64,000 bases of DNA from Pedobacter ginsenosidimutans (GTDB lineage: Bacteria; Bacteroidota; Bacteroidia; Sphingobacteriales; Sphingobacteriaceae). Made by a program: the position numbers and the translations under genes. Numbering within the stretch: position 1 is the stretch's first letter; each line of letters starts with the position of its first letter. Under the pieces are notes generated by a model. It saw nothing but the letters and a program-made list of their open reading frames with translations. It did not search any database and was not told the origin of the DNA. Of the stretch, positions 51,918-61,069 are shown one piece after another. The stretch spans positions 1 to 64,000 of the forward strand of contig NZ_LMZQ01000016.1 in assembly GCF_001442625.1 (NCBI RefSeq), in the 5' to 3' direction.

Positions 51918-52871
51918 ATGGAAACAAAATCAAATTTCTGGCAGCGTATCGGTATTCAGGATTGGTTTCTGACCGATGAAAACAAAAGCAGTGACCAAAA
52001 AGCACTGCAACTCACTCCGGAAACCATTTACAGCTTTATCGTGGACAAATTTAAGGAGTCTATCAGGGAATTATCTTTTGCCGATCGTATCGTTTTTTAT
52101 CATGAATTCATTATCACCTTCAACGCTGAAGATTACCATGAATTTATAGACAATAAACAAGGAATTTTGGGCTTAATCGTACAGGAAACAGTCAAAAAAT
52201 TCTATGCAATTTTAAGGGAACACCGGCAAGCCGGGAAAAATGTAGAGCCATCCGGCTCAAAATGGGTATTCCGGTTGGTATCACATCCGGATTATGCAAG
52301 GGGCGATAAGGGCTTTATCGGAAAACTGCTGCCAGACAACAATCAGAAATCGGAAAATCTACGGGTAACCTTCATTCCCCGACAAACCGGTATTGCGCAG
52401 ACATTCGATATTAACAACGATATTTTAAAGGGCTTCACTTACTATAGCGAAGGCTATATGGAAATCCCATACGATGCTCAATTGGAATATGTTGATGGTA
52501 ATACGGCCCCGTCTAAAGACCAGGCCGTTCTCGGTCGGCTGGAAGCCATTATACCCGACAAGCAGTTTTCCGGCAAAAAAATCGAGTTCCTGATTAAAAC
52601 AGAAGATACTATCGTTTCGGGAAATGATGACGAACGCGAAGACTCCAATATTTTCAAGATCGCCTCAGAATGGGCTAATTCACCACACCTACACATCCGC
52701 TATAACAAAACAGACGGCAATTTCTATTTAGCTTCTTTCGGCGAGCTTACTACTTTGAACGAGGTTTTGGTACAACGCAGCGAAATTAATTCACCGCAAT
52801 GGGTTTCTTTGCCACTGAACTCCAGGATGTTGCTCAACGGTATAATTGGTATAAACCTATTTAAATCCTAA
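51918..52871 (+). CDS. FhaA-like protein with a degenerate FHA-like domain
   Basis: 317 residues, no signal peptide. The N-terminal ~110 residues (TPETIYSFIVDKFKESIREL; FYHEFIITFNAEDYHEFIDN) recall the N-terminal domain that precedes FHA in actinobacterial FhaA. The C-terminal ~100 residues (IVSGNDDEREDSNIFKIASE, HLHIRYNKTDGNFYLASFGE, LPLNSRMLLNGIIGINL) read as an FHA-type beta sandwich in which the usual GR...SxxH is not conserved. It may dock kinase or phosphatase without classical phosphothreonine binding. It lies 48 bases after the first kinase and 3 before a micro-gene. Confidence 0.6.
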   Translation: METKSNFWQRIGIQDWFLTDENKSSDQKALQLTPETIYSFIVDKFKESIRELSFADRIVFYHEFIITFNAEDYHEFIDNKQGILGLIVQETVKKFYAILREHRQAGKNVEPSGSKWVFRLVSHPDYARGDKGFIGKLLPDNNQKSENLRVTFIPRQTGIAQTFDINNDILKGFTYYSEGYMEIPYDAQLEYVDGNTAPSKDQAVLGRLEAIIPDKQFSGKKIEFLIKTEDTIVSGNDDEREDSNIFKIASEWANSPHLHIRYNKTDGNFYLASFGELTTLNEVLVQRSEINSPQWVSLPLNSRMLLNGIIGINLFKS

Positions 52872-52874
52872 CTT

Positions 52875-52973
52875 ATGTCGCAACTGCTATCAATTTTATT
52901 GTTATCACTTGTTGTTGCGCTGATGATCGTTCATTTTAAAGACATTAAAAATTCCCGTAATAAAAATGGATAA
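52875..52973 (+). CDS. 32-residue single-pass membrane peptide
   Basis: ATG at 52875, stop at 52971-52973. The peptide is MSQLLSILLLSLVVALMIVH followed by FKDIKNSRNKNG: one hydrophobic helix and a basic tail. The stop overlaps the PP2C start (52966) by 8 bases, and the gene begins 3 bases after the FHA-like gene, so it fits the operon exactly. It could be a small membrane partner of the SEDS-PBP complex, or a translational coupler for PP2C. Confidence 0.55.
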   Translation: MSQLLSILLLSLVVALMIVHFKDIKNSRNKNG

Positions 52974-54411
52974 ACACTTTTTAGGCCTCACAGACACCGG
53001 CAAATCCAGAGACAACAACGAGGACAGCTTTATTGTCAAGTCCCTCATCAACGATCAGTTGATTTTGGCAGCTGTAATAGATGGCGTGGGTGGCTATCAT
53101 GGCGGTGAAGTAGCAGCAGGTATTGCAACCGAGCAGATTTCGATGCAATTCTCAGATCGTCCGGCCGATCCAATCTCGGAGATGATCATGGCATTCAGGA
53201 ATACAAATGAAATGATCATTGCCAAAAAGCAAAAAGAAACAGACCTCTCTGAAATGGCCTGCGTAGCCACTATGGTAATTGCGGATATCGAGCATAATCA
53301 ATTTTATTATGCGCATGTTGGCGATACCAGATTATACCTGCTACGGGACGGATCGCTGATCAAAATCTCTAAAGACCATTCATTTGTGGGCTTTCTGGAA
53401 GATTCGGGAAGATTGGATGAGGCCGCTGCGATGCAGCATCCAAAACGTAATGAAATTAATAAGGCGATTGGTTTCAGTGATCAGATTGCTACAGATGAGA
53501 GCTATATTGAAACCGGTCAATCTCCTTTCCTGCCAGGCGATCTGCTCTTATTATGCAGTGATGGGCTAACCGATATGGTAAACAGGCAGGATATTACCAC
53601 CCTGCTTCTACAAGGAGATACACTTGCTAAAAAAGCAGGCAATCTCATCGCGCTTGCCAATGAAAACGGCGGGCGTGACAACATCACCGTTGTGCTGCTG
53701 CAGAACAACAAGGAGCCTCAAAAGGTAATGCCAACCAGGCCAGACTTTATACAACAGCCCCAGGCAGCCGCAGGGACAGAAAATAATGAGGCGATACGGA
53801 TGCCTGAAAATCCAGCACCGGAAACTCATGCAGCGCCCAAAAGAAATTACCGGTTCACCGCGCTGGTTATTTTATGCCTCATCCTGCTTGGCACTACCAT
53901 ATTTATGCACCTGCAGCACCAGCACGAAGTAGCCCCTGTTTCAACACTAAATCCATCGCCAAAACAAAAAGTGAGAAACAGTCAGGAGCGGTTGCTACAA
54001 GATGCATTTGACCATGCCCTGGGGGACACGCTGGTACTATCCGACTCGATTTTTAAAAGTCCGGTACTAATCAGCGATACTTTACGCCTGCGGAAAGATA
54101 CCCTGTATGTTATCGCAAAGGGCATTGTGCTGCAAGCGGATAGCGGATACAAAGGTACAGCTATAACGATGCTGTCTCAATCCAGGCTATTGAAGCTGGA
54201 CAGTTTGCAGTTTAAAGGCTTCGCTACTGCTATCGCCATTTCAGACCAGGCACTGTTACTCAAAAATGTCACTTTTACCAATTGCTTAATCCCTGTACAG
54301 AATAGTATCCATTTCCCTGACCGGAAACCGGTAAATGCAGAACTGATGAAGATTGGTACACTAAAAGGTAACACCCCTAAAACCGCAGATTCAAAAAATG
54401 GAGCAGAATAA
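52966..54411 (+). CDS. Membrane-anchored PP2C-family Ser/Thr phosphatase
   Basis: 481 residues. PP2C domain at 1-245 with the metal-binding motifs RDNNEDSF, VIDGVGGYHGGE, YAHVGDTRLYLLRDG, CSDGLTDMV and GGRDNITVVLL, all intact. A Pro-rich linker leads to a membrane helix at about 294-313 (FTALVILCLILLGTTIFM). About 165 residues follow outside the membrane, with beta-helix-like strands (TAITMLSQSRLLKLDSLQFK; AIAISDQALLLKNVTFTNC). It should reverse the action of the neighbouring kinases; the outer domain could sense the wall. It overlaps the SEDS-PBP gene by 14 bases, so the two are translationally coupled. Confidence 0.92.
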   Translation: MDKHFLGLTDTGKSRDNNEDSFIVKSLINDQLILAAVIDGVGGYHGGEVAAGIATEQISMQFSDRPADPISEMIMAFRNTNEMIIAKKQKETDLSEMACVATMVIADIEHNQFYYAHVGDTRLYLLRDGSLIKISKDHSFVGFLEDSGRLDEAAAMQHPKRNEINKAIGFSDQIATDESYIETGQSPFLPGDLLLLCSDGLTDMVNRQDITTLLLQGDTLAKKAGNLIALANENGGRDNITVVLLQNNKEPQKVMPTRPDFIQQPQAAAGTENNEAIRMPENPAPETHAAPKRNYRFTALVILCLILLGTTIFMHLQHQHEVAPVSTLNPSPKQKVRNSQERLLQDAFDHALGDTLVLSDSIFKSPVLISDTLRLRKDTLYVIAKGIVLQADSGYKGTAITMLSQSRLLKLDSLQFKGFATAIAISDQALLLKNVTFTNCLIPVQNSIHFPDRKPVNAELMKIGTLKGNTPKTADSKNGAE

Positions 54412-57400
54412 AGGAACTGTCAAAGTGAGCCGGACTCAGGAACGGATCTTCATATTAGCAACCGCAACTGTTCTCGCGCTCTTCTTCTACCAATTATACG
54501 CGATCATTCAGCCCAGATTTGCAGAAGTTGCACCACGCTTAAAAGCTGGTACGATGGTTAACCTGAATGCCGAAAAACCTGCCGAACATATCCGTAACCT
54601 ACTTAAAAAAGGTTACTATTTTGAAGATCAGCGAGACATTGATCTGATCGAAAAAACCATTGCATCTGCAACGCCAAATGCCGAGCAACTCGACAACATT
54701 GGCGAAGTGAACAAACGCAGGTACTTTTTACCTGCAGATGAGGCTTTTGAAAAAGGGGGTAAATCATTTAAAGCAAGGGTGCTGGCATCCCGTGCATTGC
54801 TTGGTTATACCGGTGATGATTCGCTTAGATTCGACCAGGAGCAAAATAAACCCCGCACGTACCCCTCCAATGTAAACCTCGCCATAGGTGAGCATGATAT
54901 CAGTGGGAAAATTATAGAAAATAAAAAAGCTGCGCCAGGTGTTTTGGTACGTTTGGAAATGATCTTGCCACAGGACAGTATTTACAATGATGAGCCGACA
55001 GAAACCATCAAAAATATAACTGAAAAAGCAAATGGCATCACAAAGGTTTATACTTTGGATACTGCCAATAAACGAAAATTAATACAGCTTACCGCCTATG
55101 CCCGTACTGGTGCTACCGGGGAATTTACTTTTGCCAACTTGCCCGGCAACCAGGCATTCAAAATATTGCCTTTAAAACCAGGTTTTCAGTTTGGCGCCTC
55201 AAAGGGCGTACAAAATCTTGATGAAAATACCACCTTCACATTTGAACAGCGTCCACATACGATAAAGCTTTTCTCTACCAGGGACTTTAATATCCTCAAA
55301 AAGGAAAAATCACTGATCATCAGAACACCCGAAGAATTCAACAAGTGGTTTCTAATCATCTGCGGAAGCCTGATCGGTGGATTTTTACTTGTCCACTTCA
55401 TTCTGTCATGGAAATTCAGCACTGCCGATCAGGTCATATTGCCCGTAGTGATGATGCTTACTGGCATATCATTCCTTATGCTGCTGAGTTTGCAGGATCC
55501 ACTGCGCGACCGTTTTTTAGCTAAAGATTCCCTCTTATACCTGCTCATGGGTTTCGGGGGTATCTTATTGATAATGTGCATTAAACTGCGCCGCTTCAAT
55601 ACCGATACCTGGGTTTATCGCCTGCTCTTATTTAAGAACATCCGATCAGCTGCAAACGGCTGGCCCTGGGCCCTGGCCGCCATTGGATTGCTGGCACTCA
55701 CGATCTTATTCGGAACCGGACCAGAAGGAAGTGGTGTAAAGGTAAACTTGTTCGGATTTCAGCCCAGTGAAGTGGTAAAGTATCTGATCATTTTTTTTCT
55801 CGCAGGATTTTTTGCCGTAAACGAGAAACTGATCAGTGAATATATGAGCTGGAAAAAACGATGGTCATTTTTCTCCTTTGCCCTATTGGCGATACTGTTA
55901 ACCCTCATGTTATTTCTGATATTGGGAGACCTTGGTCCGGCGATGGTGGTTTGTTTCACCTTTATTATACTGTTTTCATTCTCCCGGGGCGATTTTATGT
56001 TCATGGCAGGCGCTATCGTGTTGTACGTATTGGCCTCATGGATTTTTGAAAACGTATGGATATCCACCGCGATTACTTTGCTTTTGGTCGGTACGCTGAT
56101 GTTTTTCGGGCGCAGACAGCTCAGTGAGTCCGCCATCATGGTGCTGGTGATCATATCGGCTTTTTTAACGATTGATCAGATTCCATATCTGGACCGCGTT
56201 TTCCCTGGGCCGGTGCAACGCCTGGGAGATCGCAAAGCAATCTGGCAGGATGCATGGAACAATGAGGTTTATGGCGGCGACCAGGTGGCCAACGGTTTGT
56301 GGGCCATGTCTACAGGTGGCGCAACCGGCCAGGGCGTGGGGCAGGGCTTTGCCAAAACCATTCCTGAAGCACATACCGATATGATCCTACCTTCGATAGG
56401 TGAAGAATTTGGATTAACGGGCATATTGTGCATCTTCCTGCTGTTCTTGTTGTACCTTCACCGATCCATTATTATCGGGAGGAGGACCGGATCACCATTT
56501 CTCTTTTATTTAAGTGCAGGGGTCGGCGTATCCACCTTTGTACAGTTTCTGCTCATAGCGGGTGGTTCTACCGGAGCGCTACCGCTATCGGGGGTATCCC
56601 TGCCCTTTCAAAGTTATGGGGGATCATCACTTGTACTCAATTTTTTAGCCGCCGGATTTTTGATGTCGGTATCTGCTGTCCGGGGCAGCGAAGTACAGAT
56701 GCAGTACATCGCCAAGGCGCAGGACAAAAACCTTGTGCCGGCATTGATTGCTGCCTGTTTGGGCATCCTGCTATTGGGTGCTAATGTAGCGGGCTATGTG
56801 CTAAACAACCGGAAATGGGTGGTACAGCCGGCCTTGGTAGCCGACCGTAGCGGCGCGAGAATGTTCAGTTACAATCCCCGTATCGCAATATTGATGAGCC
56901 GTTTAAAAGCCGGAACCATACACGACCGCAAGGGCATTTTAATGGCAACCAGTAACGTTGACAGTGTGAGGGCGCAACACTTCAAACTTATTGGCGCAGG
57001 TATTCCGAATTACAATCTCGATTCTGCAGTACATCAGCGTTTAGACCGGTATTATCCTTTCGAAGAACAACTGTTTTTTTGGACAGGCGATGCAAATTCA
57101 GGTATATTTAACGGAAGTATTAATGGCTATTTTGCCGATTATGAACACGCGGCCGAACTTCGCGGCTTTAAACTGCCTGTAAAGAGCTTTACAGTACTTG
57201 CAAAGAGATACAGTGAAAACCGTTTCCTGGCACGGGGAGTTAAGGAAATGACGGTCGTGAAAAAAGATTACGGCGCTCTTTCTCCGCTGCTCCTTGCCGG
57301 AATCAGCAGCAAAGAGGTGGAAGATTTTAAAAATAAAAACCGCGATGTACAGTTAACAATGGATGCCGGCCTGCAGACCAAGATCCAAAAGTCAATTGCC

Positions 57401-58501
57401 CGCGACACTTCATTATCGGATAACCGTGTTTCTGTAGTGATCATGGAAGCAAGTTCTGGTGATGTGCTTACTTCAGCCGTATATCCGCTGCCACCCATAC
57501 ATGATTGGGAACGGTTAACCATGACCAATGCAGAACAGAACCAGCTTTCGGGGTGGACAACGACCGCTGACCTTGGCTTTACCAATTTCACACAGCCAGG
57601 CTCAACCGCTAAGCTGATTACCGCCATGGCATCCTTCAATAAACTGGGCATGGCCGCTGCCGAAAAAAAATACCAGGTGGCCTCATGGGAGCGTATCCGT
57701 ACAAAAGGTATTGAGCCGGATGAAACGGGATGGATTGATCTGGAACGGGCGGTGGTGAAATCCAACAACGTCTATTTCATCAAACTTGCAAACCAGGAGC
57801 AGCTGCAGGAAAACATGGGCGAGCTGTACTTAAAAACAGGCATGTTCCTGCATGGGGCAGGAGGGTATTATTACAATAAGCCCAGCGAAAACGCAGCACA
57901 GGAAGAAAAATGGAAACAGCTTTGGCGTAGGACCGAATTCAACACCAAACCAAAGTATGATCCCAACAATATCCGAAAGACCAGGGCAAAGGGAATTTCC
58001 GGGATGTCTTGGGGGCAGGGAGCACTTATTGCAACCCCGGCGGCAGTAGCAAGAATGGCTGCGGGTATTGCAAATAATGGAAACATGATTGCAAACAGGT
58101 TTGTACTTAAAGTGAGCGATCAGCCTCAGGCGATAAAAACTGGTACGAAATTGGTAAACAATCCGACATACGCCAGGCTGATGCAGGAGTATATGATCAA
58201 ACAGAGCAGTCCAAAAGTGCAAACGCTTGGACTGGCCGTTGCTGGTAAAACCGGTACACCGGAGCGGATCTGGAAGAAACAGCAGATTAATGATGGCTGG
58301 TATGTGTTTTTTGCACCTACTGCAACTGGCAATGGCCATATTGTAGTCTGCATACGCATTGAGGCCACCAAAGGATCATCGGATGCTGTACGATTGGCCG
58401 GCAGGCATGTAATCCCGTTCTTAAAAGAAGGTGGCTATATTAAAAGCATTGTTCCTTCGGCCAAAACTGATGACAATACAGCTGTACCGGAATTTAATTG
58501 A
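54398..58501 (+). CDS. RodA/FtsW (SEDS) glycosyltransferase fused to a class-B PBP transpeptidase
   Basis: 1367 residues that combine two peptidoglycan synthases normally made by separate genes. Residues 1-330: one membrane helix (about 19-37) and an outer region with a carboxypeptidase-regulatory-like beta domain (HDISGKIIENKKAAPGVLVR; GEFTFANLPG). Residues ~335-780: SEDS polymerase with FGFQPSEVVKYLIIFF, LGDLGPAMVV, GATGQGVGQG, PSIGEEFGLTGIL and SLPFQSYGGSSLVLN. After a further membrane helix, the PBP2/FtsI-type part has the active site Ser1069-TAK1072 (QPGSTAKLI), Ser1122-N-N1124 (VKSNNVYF) and Lys1284-TGT (AGKTGTPE). No catalytic motif is lost, so both activities are expected. Confidence 0.9.
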   Translation: MEQNKGTVKVSRTQERIFILATATVLALFFYQLYAIIQPRFAEVAPRLKAGTMVNLNAEKPAEHIRNLLKKGYYFEDQRDIDLIEKTIASATPNAEQLDNIGEVNKRRYFLPADEAFEKGGKSFKARVLASRALLGYTGDDSLRFDQEQNKPRTYPSNVNLAIGEHDISGKIIENKKAAPGVLVRLEMILPQDSIYNDEPTETIKNITEKANGITKVYTLDTANKRKLIQLTAYARTGATGEFTFANLPGNQAFKILPLKPGFQFGASKGVQNLDENTTFTFEQRPHTIKLFSTRDFNILKKEKSLIIRTPEEFNKWFLIICGSLIGGFLLVHFILSWKFSTADQVILPVVMMLTGISFLMLLSLQDPLRDRFLAKDSLLYLLMGFGGILLIMCIKLRRFNTDTWVYRLLLFKNIRSAANGWPWALAAIGLLALTILFGTGPEGSGVKVNLFGFQPSEVVKYLIIFFLAGFFAVNEKLISEYMSWKKRWSFFSFALLAILLTLMLFLILGDLGPAMVVCFTFIILFSFSRGDFMFMAGAIVLYVLASWIFENVWISTAITLLLVGTLMFFGRRQLSESAIMVLVIISAFLTIDQIPYLDRVFPGPVQRLGDRKAIWQDAWNNEVYGGDQVANGLWAMSTGGATGQGVGQGFAKTIPEAHTDMILPSIGEEFGLTGILCIFLLFLLYLHRSIIIGRRTGSPFLFYLSAGVGVSTFVQFLLIAGGSTGALPLSGVSLPFQSYGGSSLVLNFLAAGFLMSVSAVRGSEVQMQYIAKAQDKNLVPALIAACLGILLLGANVAGYVLNNRKWVVQPALVADRSGARMFSYNPRIAILMSRLKAGTIHDRKGILMATSNVDSVRAQHFKLIGAGIPNYNLDSAVHQRLDRYYPFEEQLFFWTGDANSGIFNGSINGYFADYEHAAELRGFKLPVKSFTVLAKRYSENRFLARGVKEMTVVKKDYGALSPLLLAGISSKEVEDFKNKNRDVQLTMDAGLQTKIQKSIARDTSLSDNRVSVVIMEASSGDVLTSAVYPLPPIHDWERLTMTNAEQNQLSGWTTTADLGFTNFTQPGSTAKLITAMASFNKLGMAAAEKKYQVASWERIRTKGIEPDETGWIDLERAVVKSNNVYFIKLANQEQLQENMGELYLKTGMFLHGAGGYYYNKPSENAAQEEKWKQLWRRTEFNTKPKYDPNNIRKTRAKGISGMSWGQGALIATPAAVARMAAGIANNGNMIANRFVLKVSDQPQAIKTGTKLVNNPTYARLMQEYMIKQSSPKVQTLGLAVAGKTGTPERIWKKQQINDGWYVFFAPTATGNGHIVVCIRIEATKGSSDAVRLAGRHVIPFLKEGGYIKSIVPSAKTDDNTAVPEFN

Positions 58502-58628
58502 AGAGATGAAACATTTTAGCTCAAACCATCAATCCCTAGTTTGTGTAGCTTCACCACAATTGGGAACAGCGCAGATGTTTAATTCGATATTTTTAATAAC
58601 ACAGTAGCAAGCACTAACAAACATACAG

Positions 58629-59429
58629 ATGAAAATGATATTCGACCTTTTCAAAAGCGCAAGTGGGGAACATCCAGACGATGTGAAGGGAATCAGGCAC
58701 GCATTACTACAATTTGTAAAACAGGAGTTACAAAAAGCGGAGGGCGGAGAAGGTGCAAATATCAAAGGTTTGGGTATTTTTATCCACTGCAACCCTGCAG
58801 CGCGGCATGTGTATGAAGCTGCTGTATTTACCGAGGAACCCGAACAGTTAAAAAATGAGATACAACGTATCAGTGATGACTATTCGCTGGATCTGCCCTC
58901 TGGCTGGTCACTCGCAGTTGCTTTCGACGAAGCTATTCCGGACGACGCGGTAGAAATGCAAAATTTGCCGATAGCACTGTTGGTCAAAACCAAAACCCAT
59001 TTTGTTAAGCAACAGGCTAAAGCCTACCTTAAAGCGCTTAGCGGCACGACTTTGCATCCAAGCTATGAAATAACTTCCGCGGGAGGGAAATACAATATCG
59101 GCAGAGATGAAAAGGCACAATCTGACGAAGGTTATTTTCGTACCAACCACATTGCATTTCCATCGGAAAGTGATGATGAACGAAATAAGTACATTAGCAG
59201 GCAGCACGCGCATATTGAATGGGACACCAACATAGCCAAATTTTTAATCTTCGCAGATGAAGGTGGGATACCGCCCCGCAATAAGGTTAAACTGCGTTCA
59301 GCGCTAACCGAAAAAACAGTAAAACTCCATGCTACGCAGATCGGCCAGGAATTAGCCGAGGGAGATCAGATTATCTTAGGAGAATCGGTCGTATTGGAAT
59401 TTAGTTTTAAGCAGCAGCATCATGAGTAA
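58629..59429 (+). CDS. FHA-domain protein (FhaA-like)
   Basis: 266 residues. N-terminal ~130 residues (DVKGIRHALLQFVKQELQKA; ARHVYEAAVFTEEPEQLKNE) of the same kind as the N-terminus of the FHA-like protein at 51918. The C-terminal FHA domain (about 145-262) has NIGRDEK with Arg159, ISRQHAHIEW with Ser190, and QIILGESVVLEFSF, the classical phosphothreonine-binding residues. It probably docks phosphorylated kinase or PBP partner. The end overlaps the second kinase by 8 bases; 127 bases separate it from the SEDS-PBP gene. Confidence 0.88.
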   Translation: MKMIFDLFKSASGEHPDDVKGIRHALLQFVKQELQKAEGGEGANIKGLGIFIHCNPAARHVYEAAVFTEEPEQLKNEIQRISDDYSLDLPSGWSLAVAFDEAIPDDAVEMQNLPIALLVKTKTHFVKQQAKAYLKALSGTTLHPSYEITSAGGKYNIGRDEKAQSDEGYFRTNHIAFPSESDDERNKYISRQHAHIEWDTNIAKFLIFADEGGIPPRNKVKLRSALTEKTVKLHATQIGQELAEGDQIILGESVVLEFSFKQQHHE

Positions 59430-60810
59430 AATTTTTACCATTGCAGAAGGGCTACAAAACCTTGGGGCTTTAAAAACCGGTGGGCAGGGATCTGTTTACA
59501 AGGGGATGCGCATGGGACCGGTTTATTCTGCTATTAAGCTTATCCCCACACCAATTTACGTGGAAGATGAAAGCGATAAAAACTACCGCAATTTTCTCAA
59601 TGAAGTGAATAAGCTACAGCAGGTAAATATTCATCCCAGCCCGAATGTGGTGAAGATACTTAGTTCGGGGATCACCGATAGCGGTTCCTTTCCTTATATA
59701 GAAATGGAATACATCGAAGGCCCCGAACTTAGCGAACTGCTATTGCCTCCGCATCAAAAAGTTTTCACCGTTAAAGAACTATTGAAAGTAGCTGAACAAT
59801 TGGCTGCGGCACTTGCACATTGTCATCAGTTTGGGGTTAAACATGGCGATGTTAAAAGCAATAATGTGAAGTACAATACGCAGACTGCCAATTACGTGCT
59901 ATTGGATTTTGGCCTGGCCATTATGAGTGAAGAGCAGCGCAGGACAAGCATTCGCCATGCCGGGGCAGTAGAGTTTATGGCTCCGGAACAGCATGAGGGA
60001 AAAATGCTGTTACAGACAGATGTTTATAGTTACGGTATTATCCTGTATGAACTCCTGGCCGGGCAGGTTCCTTTTCCACTCGAAGGAGGGGGCGATACCG
60101 CCCGCAATACCGTCATGATCGCACATCTTGAAAAGGAAATCCCGGATGCCATGTCTCTGCGTAAAAGCAATCTGGAAAATATGTTTCAGGACGATATTCT
60201 GCATGCAGAAATGCAGGTACCCCACTGGTTAATCGAGCTGATCGGGCGATGCCTGCAAAAAAATCCTGATGACCGGTATGCCAATGGAATGGAACTGCAA
60301 AAGGCAGTTACTGCCGGGCTATTGTCGGCACCACAAGATACCAGGGACACGAAAAACACCATACCCAATGAAGTTTTGCATTATGCAGCCTTATACGGTG
60401 AGGCACAGCAAAAGAACGAAAAGCTTGAAAAAGAGCTCGCAACACTAAAACCTCTCGCCATGAAGGCTGGAATAAAATACAATGGTCCGACCGGTGAATA
60501 TCACCAGGAAAATTACATCCATGCGCCAAGAAAGGCTTTTTTCGGCTACGCTGCCGCCTGCACCTTAGTTGTTGCCTTTGTAGTTTATAGCTTAACTAAG
60601 GCAGAAAACAATGATATTACAGCCTTACCGGCAACCTCATACCGGTCACCATTTGAAATTGCAAATCAACAATACAGACAAGCACTACAAACAGCGAGGG
60701 AAGACAGTATCCTGAAAGCAAAAATGCAATGGGCACAGCAAGTAAAAGCAACCGAAAAAGCCAGGAAACAGAACGGTAAAAAGAAGAAGAAATTTCTGGG
60801 TATATTCTGA
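59422..60810 (+). CDS. Transmembrane Hanks-type Ser/Thr protein kinase (copy 2)
   Basis: 462 residues, a paralogue of the kinase at 50526; the two share most of the kinase domain (for example FTIAEGLQNLGALKTGGQGS here). Glycine loop TGGQGSVYKG, SAIKLI with the ATP lysine, VKHGDVKSNN (non-RD), LDFGLA and MAPEQ are intact. Membrane helix at about 371-391 (YAAACTLVVAFVVYSL), then a ~70-residue outer tail that is Gln- and Lys-rich and ends KKKKKFLGIF. It closes the cluster. The pair probably arose by duplication within the locus. Confidence 0.92.
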   Translation: MSKIFTIAEGLQNLGALKTGGQGSVYKGMRMGPVYSAIKLIPTPIYVEDESDKNYRNFLNEVNKLQQVNIHPSPNVVKILSSGITDSGSFPYIEMEYIEGPELSELLLPPHQKVFTVKELLKVAEQLAAALAHCHQFGVKHGDVKSNNVKYNTQTANYVLLDFGLAIMSEEQRRTSIRHAGAVEFMAPEQHEGKMLLQTDVYSYGIILYELLAGQVPFPLEGGGDTARNTVMIAHLEKEIPDAMSLRKSNLENMFQDDILHAEMQVPHWLIELIGRCLQKNPDDRYANGMELQKAVTAGLLSAPQDTRDTKNTIPNEVLHYAALYGEAQQKNEKLEKELATLKPLAMKAGIKYNGPTGEYHQENYIHAPRKAFFGYAAACTLVVAFVVYSLTKAENNDITALPATSYRSPFEIANQQYRQALQTAREDSILKAKMQWAQQVKATEKARKQNGKKKKKFLGIF

Positions 60811-60944
60811 GAAAGCCGGTTTCATCGTACCCTCCGAAATTTAAATACTTAATGGGGATTTTATTTTAAGGAAGGATTAACATAAGATTAAATTTTATTG
60901 ATCTTATCCCTGGCATACTCCTAAATTGCTGATATAGCATAGTA

Positions 60945-60959
60945 ATAGATTCTAACTAT
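60945..60959. promoter_or_regulatory. OxyR-type binding site upstream of katG
   Basis: ATAGATTCTAACTAT fits the OxyR half-operator consensus ATAGnTnnnAnCTAT at every fixed position. A further ATAG lies at 60966, one base short of the ideal spacing for the second half-site, and another at 60934. It is 111-125 bases before the katG start. OxyR is the peroxide regulator of katG in many bacteria; the oxyR gene itself is not in the window. Confidence 0.6.
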
Positions 60960-61069
60960 TCCATTATAGAATTAAATGATTGTGATTAGTTATTTCAATT
61001 CTCTAAATTTATAATAATCTGGTTAAGTTTTAATAGCGGATTAGATTTCACTAACAAAATAGAATATAT

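Noticed and set aside
57830..58339. 169-residue frame opposite the PBP domain
   Set aside because: Antisense to the intact transpeptidase motifs.
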